Assembly (NCBI GenBank): GCA_021292165.1
Contig: JAHFWL010001196.1
Coordinates: 186,001-250,000 of the forward strand
Reading direction: 5' to 3'
From: Shinisaurus crocodilurus
Lineage: Eukaryota; Chordata; Lepidosauria; Squamata; Shinisauridae
Length of the DNA: 64,000 bases
Shown piece by piece: positions 53,881-62,574 of the stretch. Numbering within the stretch: the stretch's first letter is position 1; every line of letters starts with the position of its first letter. The notes beneath the pieces are model-generated. The model saw only the letters and a program-made list of their open reading frames with translations, had not been told where the DNA came from and made no database searches. The translations under genes were made by a program, and so were the position numbers.

Positions 53881-54989
53881 GCCTTCAGGACATGAGCAAT
53901 TGCCCACCTTTGGCATTACTCCTTCCCTTTTCTCATTTATGTCGTGTTGGCTATGAGGAGCCATCAAGGCCCCCTTCTGAATGTCTGCAGCTTTAATTTC
54001 CTGCTACCTTCTCCCACCCCAAAGCGAAAACATCATGTTCCCTGCACTAATGCAACTTAAGGTCATCCTTTGCCTTCAGCCATTGGCATGCAAATGCTCC
54101 CCGACTAATGAGGCGAGCTCAAATGGCTGTTTCTTTCTCCCCCTGGAAAAAATTATTTCATCTCAAAATCCCTCTTGACACGTGGGAAAGAGCCATCTTT
54201 CCCTAGGGCTCTTGACATGGGCCAGAGACCCAGTCACCATTTCGGTTTCCAGAAAGTAGTGTTTTTGACACAAACAAAAGCCTGTTCATCAGTTTGAATG
54301 TTGTGATCAGTTTGCATGACTCATCCATGATTTGCTTTTAGCCTCCTTTCTATGACTTTAGGGCAATCTCCCACTAGCACTAGAGTTTAGGCCATGGGAA
54401 AGCTTATTTTCTTTTGAAACATTGAACTCTTCTGCTCCATCAGTTCGAAACACTCACCCTCACACATCATTGTGAAGTGTACAAGGCAACATCTTTGGGA
54501 TTAGTGATGTACCTTCTGGGATTCTAGGGATGCATTAGATCTGCCTCGAGATTCCATCTTATGTAGCCCAAGATATTGGAGGTTGACAACATGCTAAAAA
54601 AGAACAACAAACCCGCTCAGGAAAGCACTTTAAACGTGTTGGATTATTACAACATCTAATTTATCTGCAGGATGCCATTTGTCAGCATAGGAACTCTCAA
54701 GCGCAGCCAGCCCAAATATTTCTGTTTGGAAAGGACATCCAAAATGGTTATGGTATTTCAAATGCTAGCAAATAGACCAACCTCCCTATGCTACTGTTGT
54801 TGGAAGCTCAACTAGAGGATGATATTTGGATCTGGGGTTGGGGAGGGGTGCCCAAATTGATCAGGATTTCGGAAATGGCAGGTTCTTGTGAAGGCCACGC
54901 AGTTATGAACTGAGGCCCACCTCTCTCCAAATTTGAACATTGCTTGTAATGACTTCTCCACTGCTGCCAGCCTGCTCCCCCCCACCTAC
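53881..54989. other. Unique sequence, no supported feature
   Basis: No repeat family or gene recognised. Confidence 0.5.
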
Positions 54990-55345
54990 ATCTAGAGATG
55001 TACGTTATGTGAATTTCATTTTTCCTTGCAATGCATGCAAACATGCCACTTGAAGCCCTGAATGTGATTGCGAGTGCAAGCACATGTCCGCTGAAAATAT
55101 TTGTAAATTACCGAACATATGCTCACATTCAATTTGCGTAACTTTCCCTGTTTGATTTGTGCAAATTTCCTTAAATTGCACAAATTGTCCCCATAGACGG
55201 AATCACCCCCTCTTTAGTTTAGGGAGGAAAGCTGCACAACAAATTTCATGTTCTGTCACAGCCCAATTTGCACAATTTCCCCATTTGCACAGAGTGAGCA
55301 GCGATCTGAAATATGAATGGGAATTGGGCATGAGATGATGTTCAG
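54990..55345. repeat. GTGCATTTT-type unclassified repeat, diverged
   Basis: AGATGTACGTTATGTGAATTTC, AATGCATGCAAACATGCC, TGTGCAAATTTCC, CAATTTGCACAATTTCCCC. More divergent than other copies. Confidence 0.4.
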
Positions 55346-56134
55346 AGAATTCCAGCAATCTCAAACACTGCTCGTTCTTAAATTTATGAATAGGGGAGTT
55401 AGAATCAGCAGGACAGAGGGCTTACTAGAAACAGGAAAGGTCTTGTAGGATAAGGCCTGAATGAAATCTTGATCTCATCATATGTATGCGTGAGGATCTT
55501 CTGGGGCTCATCTGCCTCCTCCCAGTGGTGAGATAAGCCCAGTTGGGGTGATCGTGGAGGGCAATGGTCCGATCTGATATGCTGGATGGCCATCACTCCT
55601 CCACAGTCCATTCTGAGTGTCTTGATGAGTTACAGATGGGAGGGGGGTGGAAGATGACAGGGCAAAGATAAAAAGAGAGAGAGCCAGAGAGACTGGGGTG
55701 GGGGGTGAAAGAAGGAGGTGAGAAAGAGAGTCAGAGGGAAAAATTGAACAAAGAAGAAGCAACTGGAGAACTTGGACAGGACAGTGAAGTGGAAAGGATG
55801 CAAGCAGAGGAGAGAGAGCATGAAGAGAAGCCAAGACAAAAGGGAGAGGGAAGAGGTTCACTTACCTGTTGGCAAGCCACTTCCCCTAAACTTACCTATA
55901 ACCCTTGGCAAACTGGAGTGAGGGAGGTCAGGCCTTTGTTGGAGCCTAGTCTAGATGACCAAGACCCCTTGGTGGAGGAACAAGCATCCCAAACAGAAGG
56001 AAGATAGGACTGCTTGAAAGACCTGACCCAGAGCTCCCAAGCCTCTATAACAGTGGTGGTGGGCCACAACTGGGGACTGGGGGGGGGTGCATTGGCACCT
56101 GTGGTGGCCACATCCCGCCCCCACCAGAAGTAAC
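55346..56134. other. Purine-rich tract within unique sequence
   Basis: 55630-55860 is almost wholly A and G on the plus strand, which keeps several frames open by composition. It could form triplex DNA. No gene recognised. Confidence 0.55.
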
Positions 56135-56498
56135 TAAGAATGTGAGTGGAGCTCAATAGGGGGATGGAAGTCCAGAGAACTCACCGGGCTCAACACCCTG
56201 AGCTCCGCTCGACCTACCTTTTCCCTGGCTTGACTCGTGTTCTCACGAGCCCAGCTGGGGAAAGTGACTTCTGGGTTCCGGCGCCATGTTGTTTACATAG
56301 AAAATGGCGTAAGATACATTAAAAATGGCCTAATTTGCACAAATTAGGCCATATTTAACGTATTTTACGTCATTTTCTATGTAAACAATGTAGAGCCGGG
56401 GACCTGGAAGTCTGGCGAGTGACTCAGCTGATGCTTGCGCTCAGCTCTGCTTGGCTCGTGTGCTGCGAGTCGAGTGCCGGGTGGGTCGCCCATCCCTA
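56135..56498. mobile_element. Palindromic MITE, TAGGGATG family, best-preserved hairpin
   Basis: TAAGAATGTGAGTGGAGCTC (altered left end) to GGGTCGCCCATCCCTA. The central hairpin at 56290-56387 has arms of about 47 nt with about five mismatches and a 4-nt loop. Confidence 0.85.
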
Positions 56499-57166
56499 GA
56501 CTAACTGCTACCACCATGCAACTGCTTCTTGCATGATTTTTTTCCCCTACCAGAATTTCTGCAATTTTGGAACCAACAGGAACAGCAGCAGGGACCAGAG
56601 GGGGGTGGGTGGGTGGGTTTTTTTTGTTTTGTTTTTTTGCACAAATGGCCATATCAGGCCATGTGTTGCCCATACCTGCCAATGGAGGGGGCAGTGAAAG
56701 ACACACACACCCTTCTAGAGGATAAAAACCAAGTTGAGCTCCAAGAGAAGAAGTTAATTGCTATGATTTGAGTCAAGGGGATGGACCCTTAAGGGGAAAG
56801 CCTCATGCCTTTCGATTCAGAATCAGAAGGGGATTCATTCTCTGATCATCATTAGGCGTTCGTGAGAAGGCAAGAACAAAAGACTGTACTGAATGAAGTG
56901 AGGATAGATCAAGTCAGATTGTGTCAGAATTCAGAGAGATCAAATTCCTCAAATGTCCCCGCTTTGCATCATAAGGCACCGCATGCTCCTCCCGCCCTGC
57001 ATGGGATGCCCGCATAATCCTCTAAGTTCGGAGGCTTATGGGCATCCCCATTGGATTGTGCCCTTCATTAAAGACTGGATACACCTTGGAAACAATTCCA
57101 ACAACTCCAATGCAAAATCTGGGGAGAAATTCATATGAGAAGAATTTGGGACAAGGGGAAGGTATC
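56499..57166. other. Unique sequence, no supported feature
   Basis: A GGGT and poly-T patch at 56605-56640. No gene recognised. Confidence 0.5.
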
Positions 57167-57243
57167 CCCTACACCAGGGCTCTCCAACCTTGGGTCCCCA
57201 GATGTTGCTGGACTGCAGCTCCCAGAATCCCTTGCCATCAGCC

Positions 57244-57545
57244 ATTTATTTATTTATTTATTTATTTCATTTATACCCCACTCTTCAGCCAGAAAAGGCT
57301 CTCAGAGCGGCTTACACAAATTAATAATAAGACAGTCCCTGCCCTCAGGCTCACAATCTAAAAGACATGAACACAAAACATCAAGGAACACTGAATATAA
57401 TATTCAAAAACATCAAGGAACACTGAATATAATATTAAAAAAAAATCTACAGAATATAAGAACAGCAATACAAGTTAAAAAATATAAAAAACACTAAATA
57501 TTCAAAAAAATACAACAGAAATAATTACAGATAACAAACAAACAA
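57244..57545 (-). mobile_element. L2-like LINE 3-prime UTR, nested
   Basis: (ATTT)n tail at 57244-57272, ATACCCCACTCTTCAGCC, then AGACAGTCCCTGCCCTCAGG as in 45450-45490, followed by an A-rich stretch with a duplicated ACATCAAGGAACACTGAATA unit. Confidence 0.72.
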
Positions 57546-57547
57546 AG

Positions 57548-58053
57548 GCAGGAGCAGCAGTAGCTTTTGCGACTGGAGTCAGTCAGGCCCCACCCTCCCT
57601 GGCCAGGTGTGATGAGCCAGCGAAGCAGGGACCAGGTCTTGCAGGACTCACAGCTAGATGGTCTCCAGGCACCTTCAGCAGGAGCAGCAGCAGCTTTTGT
57701 AGCTGGAGTCAGTCGGGCCCCACCCTCCCTGGCCAGGTGTGATGAGCCAGGGAAGCAGGGACCAGGTCTTGCAGGACTCACAGCTAGATGGTCTCCAGGC
57801 ACCTTCAGCAGAAGCAGCAGCAGCAGCAGCTTTTGTAGCTGGAGTCAGTCGGGCCCCACCCTCCCTGGCCAGGTGTGATGAGCCAGGGAAGCAGGGACCA
57901 GGTCTTGCAGGACTCACAGCTAGATGGTCTCCAGGCACCTTCAGCAGAAGCAGCAGCAGCAGCTTTTGTAGCTGGAGTCAGTCGGGCCCCACCCTCCCTG
58001 GCCAGGTGTGATGAGCCAGGGAAGCAGGGACCAGGTCTTGCAGGACTCACAGC
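57548..58053 (+). repeat. Minisatellite, four units of 130-136 bp
   Basis: The marker GGCCAGGTGTGATGAGCCAG recurs at 57601, 57731, 57867 and 58000. Units differ mainly in the number of AGC triplets in GCAGCAGCAGC. Units 2-4 are nearly identical and unit 1 is slightly diverged. Spacer changes are multiples of three, so reading frames stay open on both strands, but no protein is implied. Confidence 0.93.
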
Positions 58054-58097
58054 TGGGTATGCTGGGAGCCGTAAGTTTGGGGAGTCCTGCTCTACAC

Positions 58098-58767
58098 TCA
58101 TTACTTCTCTGATAGAGCAGCTTTCAAATGCCTTCTGCCATTTGCCATAGACTGACTGACAGACAGTCTCTTTCATCCAGACGTATGCAGCCCTCTTTCC
58201 ATTTCAATTTCATCTGGGTAGATTTGGGAGTGGGGGAGTTGAGATTCCCCACTCCATTTCCTGATCACTTGCAGTTCTCTCTCCTGCTTTCCTTTCTCTC
58301 CCCCAACTGAAGGGGATCCATCAAGATAATTTCCCGTTATTAGATCTGAAGTGTTTTGAATCTGAAATGCCTTTTCACTTAGAATAGAATTGATGCCCAT
58401 AACTTGTAATGGGCTCGCAGTTTGCCGTATTGCCTGACAGCTCGAAGTACATTACAGGTAGCTAATCCTGGCAGCTGAGCTCCATTAAAGAGTAGATGGT
58501 ATCTGTTAATGCAGCCATACTATCTGGGTCATTGTGCCGTTGTTAAGGCATGCAGCTGCCAGGAGAAAGTGTATTATGTGTGGGTGTGAGCCCCCCACCA
58601 CCATTTAAAACTTATTGAATGTATGGGAGACATACTACCAGTGATGGATTAAAGGCACGCAGATGGGTTTGTGAGCTTTCTGGAATGCTGGCTGGGTTTG
58701 CATTGCAAAAGAATGAAATAAAAACAAATCCAAACACTTGCCATGGGAAACCGTGTGTAGATCTAAG
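58098..58767. other. Candidate conserved non-coding block
   Basis: 58330-58600 is repeat-free: AATTTCCCGTTATTAGATCTG, AGGTAGCTAATCCTGGCAGC, TCCATTAAAGAGTAGATGG, TCTGTTAATGCAGCC. Dense homeodomain-like words. Regulatory function is inferred only. Confidence 0.35.
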
Positions 58768-59105
58768 ATTGTTACATAGGAAACTGCCTTATACTAAGTC
58801 AGACCAGGTGACTGCCAGTGCCGGGCTGCAGCCTGTAGCTCTGGTTTTAGTCTCTCTTTTCCTTACAGGCCACCAAAGGCTGCAACCTGTTTTCTCTCAT
58901 CCAAGACACTGTAGGATACAAAATAATGGGCTTAAGTTACAGGATGGCAGATTTTGTTTTGAGTATCAGAAAAACTTCCTGACATTCAGAGCAGTCAGGC
59001 AATGGATACAACCCTTTAGGGAGGAGGAGGGCTTTCCGTTGCTATAGGTGTTCAAGTAGAGACTGGACACCATCTGGCAGGGTTGGGTGTAGAAGGGGCA
59101 TCAAG
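58768..59105 (+). mobile_element. Diverged CR1 fragment next to a tRNA-Ala SINE end
   Basis: 58768-58810 (CATAGGAAACTGCCTTATAC) is a minus-strand tRNA-Ala SINE end. From about 58880 the plus strand encodes NNGLKLQDGRFCFEYQKNF, then RAVRQWIQPFREEEG, the CR1 ORF2 C-terminus. The 3-prime octamer tail is missing. Confidence 0.72.
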
Positions 59106-60116
59106 GTAATGCACTCCTCCACCCGATATCCTTGTATTTAGAATCTGAAAAAATGCTGCATTGCTAAGGTGGCCTACCAGATGGTTTTTTGAGCACAGTT
59201 CCTGTCATTCGTGACCATTGACCATGCAGGCTGGAGGTGATGGTAGTTGGAGGTGTTGGAGCCCACCAACATCTGAAAGGCTATATGTTCCCCACACCTG
59301 CTCTACTGCAACTTCCAAGCAGCGTTGTGAAAATATACATACAGAAAACATGCAGCTTATTAAAAAAAACAAAAAAACCCCTCTCTTTAAAAAGGGAAAT
59401 CTCTCCCCCTCACCCCCAGGTATGTGACAATGATGCTTGCAGTCATGTTTAGAGTTGCAAGGAGTTAGTACATCATTAGTATTAATCCCTGTAGTTCCTA
59501 ATTGCTCAACTGGAGGCACAAAATCCAGCCAAGTTAGGCACATGCTTAAATCTCTTATTAAAATAACCGGGACCTAAACATGCCTGAGCTTAGTAGGATT
59601 CTACTTTATTGGGGAGCTTTTACAATAAAGGATCTTGGGGTAAAAAATAAAAATAAAAAAAGCTTTTGTAACTGAGCCAGTGAATATGTCATAATTTCTA
59701 TCCTACAATCAACATCTGCTTTGAAAGAAAGGGGGGGAAATCTAACTGCATCCTACCACCTAAATGACTTCAAAGTGTTGGAGAATTTGCTTTTCTAGAA
59801 GCTGACCCCAGTAGTCTGCCAATAATAGTCATGGAGACGTCAGAAATATCCTTTTCAGAGAGTCTAAGGTCAGAAGGGACCACCAAGTGATCCTCTTAAT
59901 AGCCAAGGTCACCTCTTCCAAACCCCCTGCCTTCAAATTAGAAAGAAATCAAAGTGCCCTCAGAAAAGCAGACTGCATAGTTCAGAAACTTCAGGCAGAT
60001 GGTACAATATTTCTGGTGTCCTGTAGTTATGAATACAACACTAGATGGAATCTTTGATTCCATCTTTAGCTGTGGCACATATGCCGCAGGGATGAGTTAT
60101 TTTTAACCCATTGTGG
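59106..60116. other. Unique sequence, no supported feature
   Basis: No family or gene recognised. 59641-59661 is A-rich. Confidence 0.5.
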
Positions 60117-60350
60117 TTAGATCAAACAGAAGGCAGTGGATATCAAATTGCGATATAATGGGTCTGCATTAGTTGTTAAGATAAAGTGTGTATCATAGAC
60201 CAACTGTGTGATAGTGGTGGAGCCAGAAACAATAATATCAAGGGAGAAGGAACTTCCACAACTGGGAATAGTATTTTGGGTGGTGTCGATGACTTGCTCG
60301 CTAGTTAGCACATTATTTGTGCTCACAAACAAGGTCCAGTTGTTCACTGG
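60117..60350 (-). other. Unexplained 76-codon open tract
   Basis: A Thr/Ser-rich minus-strand frame with NNWTLFVSTNNVLTSEQV, then IPSCGSSFSLDIIVSG. It is preceded on the minus strand by a pyrimidine-rich stretch ending in CCTACCAG, which could be a splice acceptor. It begins right where the neighbouring MITE ends and stops at TAA. Composition looks coding, but no family is recognised and chance is quite possible. Confidence 0.2.
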
Positions 60351-60357
60351 TAGGATG

Positions 60358-60686
60358 GATATGTGAGGAGTTCATTCAGAGGGTGGAAACCCGCTGAACT
60401 GAACTGGCTTGACACCCCCCCCCCCCGAACACCGTCCTGCTTACCTGCTTCCCTGACTTGACTCGCATTCTCCTGAGTTGAGCTGGGGAAGCAACTTCCA
60501 GGTTCCCGGCGGGTCACTTTTTACATAGGAAATGCCGTAAGATGCGCCAAAAGCGTCTGCAATTTGCAGAACAGCAGCTCGGCGTGTGTCCACTTTCAGC
60601 CCGGCTTGGTGGGCACAGCAGCAGCAGCAGCTGCCAAAGCTGGAGGCGGCTCGGGTCACTGGTGGATCGAACACCGCTATTCACCG
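60358..60686. mobile_element. Palindromic MITE, TAGGGATG family (diverged)
   Basis: ATATGTGAGGAGTTCATTCAG, GGTGGAAACCCGCTGAACTG, a C-run, GAGTTGAGCTGGGGAAGCAA, TTTTACATAGGAAATGCCGTA. The right hairpin arm is deleted. Confidence 0.7.
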
Positions 60687-60711
60687 CCGGTTCTGAATTT
60701 TGAGCATATGA

Positions 60712-60903
60712 AGCTATAGTCAGCCCACTCGCCCATCAAGCCCAGAATTGTCATATCTGACTGGCAGCAACTCTGTGGGGTCTTAGGTGGAGGAGGGCTT
60801 TCTTAGCAGCTGCTACTTGTGACCCTTAATACTGGAGATGCCAGGGACTAGAACAACCTGCTGAAGGCAAAACATGTGCTCTGCCACTGAGATATGTCCC
60901 TCT
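60712..60903 (-). mobile_element. tRNA-Ala-derived SINE
   Basis: On the minus strand: CATATCTCAGTGGCAGAGCAC, ATGTTTTGCCTTCAGCAGG, TGTTCTAGTCCCTGGCATC, then the body and ...GGGCGAGTGGGCTGAC. Diverged. Confidence 0.72.
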
Positions 60904-60995
60904 TTCCCAAGAGGCCAAACATTTTGCTAGAACTTTGTTTGATGTCTGTCTATAAGGCACCAGAACTTCTAAACCAGGGACCTCTTGATCTAGCT

Positions 60996-61119
60996 CAGGG
61001 GTAGGGAACACATTGTTGGACTGCAGTCCCCATCAGCCCTAGCCAGCAGAGTCAATGGTGAGGGATGATGGGAGTTGTGGTCCAACAATATCTGGAGGGC
61101 CACACTTTCCCTATCCTTG
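60996..61119. mobile_element. Buster-type hAT MITE
   Basis: CAGGGGTAGGGAACACATTG to CACTTTCCCTATCCTTG. Interior GGACTGCAGTCCCCATCAGCC and GATGATGGGAGTTGTGGTCC. 8-bp duplication ATCTAGCT and ACCTAGGT, 6 of 8, both fitting nnnTAnnn. Confidence 0.8.
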
Positions 61120-61184
61120 ACCTAGGTGCTTTACTCTCTTTGCCGCTGTTGTAGCTTGCAGCTGGCAAGTAATTGTAATCCTGG

Positions 61185-61620
61185 TCTTATTTATTCATTT
61201 GTAGTATTTATATACTGCTGGATAGATAGATATAAAACTAAGCAGTTTACATATAAATATTAAAATCACATTTAAAATGTTAATATTAAAATCACACTTA
61301 CAATACATTTTTTTAAAAAAATAATTCAATTACAACAACAAAAACAACAAGAACAATAGAGAGTAATACAAGGAGTAGTAAAATGGAGCAGCATGATTAA
61401 TTTAATTACAAGCCAGGGAAAGCCTAGGTGAACAGGTGCATTTTCAAGAGGTGTTTGAAAGAAAAAAAGATAAAAATGGTGGGGATATGTGTGCTACTTT
61501 AATTCCCTTGGAGGAAAAGTGAGAGATAAATAATGCCCTTGTGAACTGCCCAGAGAGCTTTGGCTATTGGGTGGTATAGAAATGTAATAAATACATAAAT
61601 AAATATAATAAATACAAATC
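61185..61620. mobile_element. Two L2-type 3-prime pieces in opposite orientation
   Basis: About 61185-61480 is a minus-strand L2-like piece (TTTATTCATTTGTAGTATTT, AACTAAGCAGTTTACAT, ending near CAAGAGGTGTTTGAAAG). 61535-61620 is a plus-strand L2 tail (GAACTGCCCAGAGAGCTTTG, GGTATAGAAATGTAATAAAT). Confidence 0.65.
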
Positions 61621-61953
61621 AATTTTTATTTTTTTTATTTTGCAATGATCTACTGATGCACATTGCATGTTTATATTTGCGGTGCACATCGATAGTGTAG
61701 GAGGCAAGAGCCATCAATGATCTGAAAGCTCTGGCAAAGTGCATATACGCAGCACTCTGTAGAAAATGTTATTTTAAATGAACAATGCCTTTTTTTTAAT
61801 GCATAGGTACTACTTTCGAAATGACACTATGCAATGTGGAACTCTATAATCTCAGGAGAAATCTAGCCCAGGAGTTAGGGGATGCTTGAACAATTAAAAC
61901 TTTGAAAACTCTGAGATTAATTTACCCAATCTGGTATGCAACAACCTCCTAAG

Positions 61954-62090
61954 CAGCCTTCCCCAATTTGGTGCCCCCCAGATGTTTCAGTCTTCAGTTC
62001 CCACCAACCCCAGCCAGCATGGTCAATGGTCAGGAATGTTGGGAAGTCAAAGTCCAGGACATCTGAAGGCCACCAGCTTGGGGAGGGCTG
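61954..62090. mobile_element. Buster-type hAT MITE
   Basis: CAGCCTTCCCCAATTTGGTG to AGCTTGGGGAGGGCTG, a near-perfect long inverted pair. Flanks TCCTAAGC and TCCTAGAC resemble an aged 8-bp duplication of the nnnTAnnn type, overlapping the first C of the element. Confidence 0.8.
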
Positions 62091-62227
62091 TCCTAGACTA
62101 ATGTGTGGATCAGAACTTATTTATCCACAGGCTTTTGCCCTCTGTAAAAGTTCTTACACAGAAAAGTTCTTACCATATACAGTCCTCAGCTCAAAAGCAT
62201 CTGCCAAAATCCACTTAGAAATGCATA

Positions 62228-62472
62228 CAGTCATGCCTTGGATTGAGAGCATAATTCGTTCCGGAAACATGCTTGTAATCCAAAACACTCTTATATCAAA
62301 ACGAAATCCCCCAAAAAAATTTGTACAGAGATTTTTAATTTAAGCCGTACTACAGTACTTGTATTGCAAAACGTTGCTTGTATATCAAGTAAAAAATAAA
62401 TAAATATTTAAAAAGTTGCTTGTCTTGCAGAATGCTCTCAAACCAAGTTACTTGCAATCCAAGGTATTACTG
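62228..62472. mobile_element. Tc1/mariner-type MITE with TA target duplication
   Basis: 245 bp flanked by TA (62226-62227, 62473-62474). Left CAGTCATGCCTTGGATTGAG, right inverse CAGTAATACCTTGGATTGCA. The interior repeats CTTGTAATCCAAAAC and TGCTTGTATATCAAG. No transposase. Confidence 0.85.
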
Positions 62473-62518
62473 TATTTTGAAATGAAAATAAAAGTTTAGA
62501 TATGAATGTGCATGCAGA

Positions 62519-62574
62519 TATTATTATTATTATTATTATTATCATTATCATCATCATCATCATCATCATCCTCG
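62519..62574. repeat. (ATT)n and (ATC)n compound microsatellite
   Basis: TATTATTATTATTATTATTA passing into TCATCATCATCATCATCATC. Confidence 0.95.

Larger units (their letters stand above)
57175..58089. mobile_element. Buster-type hAT element expanded by inserts
   Basis: Left end CAGGGCTCTCCAACCTTGGG, right end TTTGGGGAGTCCTG. 8-bp duplication CCCTACAC (57167-57174) and CTCTACAC (58090-58097), 7 of 8, fitting nnnTAnnn. The left end is the same subfamily as the 27836 element. It holds an L2 tail and a minisatellite, giving 915 bp instead of about 150. Confidence 0.85.

Noticed and set aside
55705..56007. A Glu/Lys/Arg-rich 100-codon frame resembling a coiled coil
   Set aside because: It follows from the purine-rich tract, which encodes charged residues by composition.
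57548..58053. CRISPR-like array of regular repeats
   Set aside because: Units are contiguous tandem copies without unique spacers, in vertebrate DNA.
57494..58176. A set of repeated frames of 87-123 codons
   Set aside because: They are the minisatellite read in frame because unit lengths keep a multiple of three. No family match.
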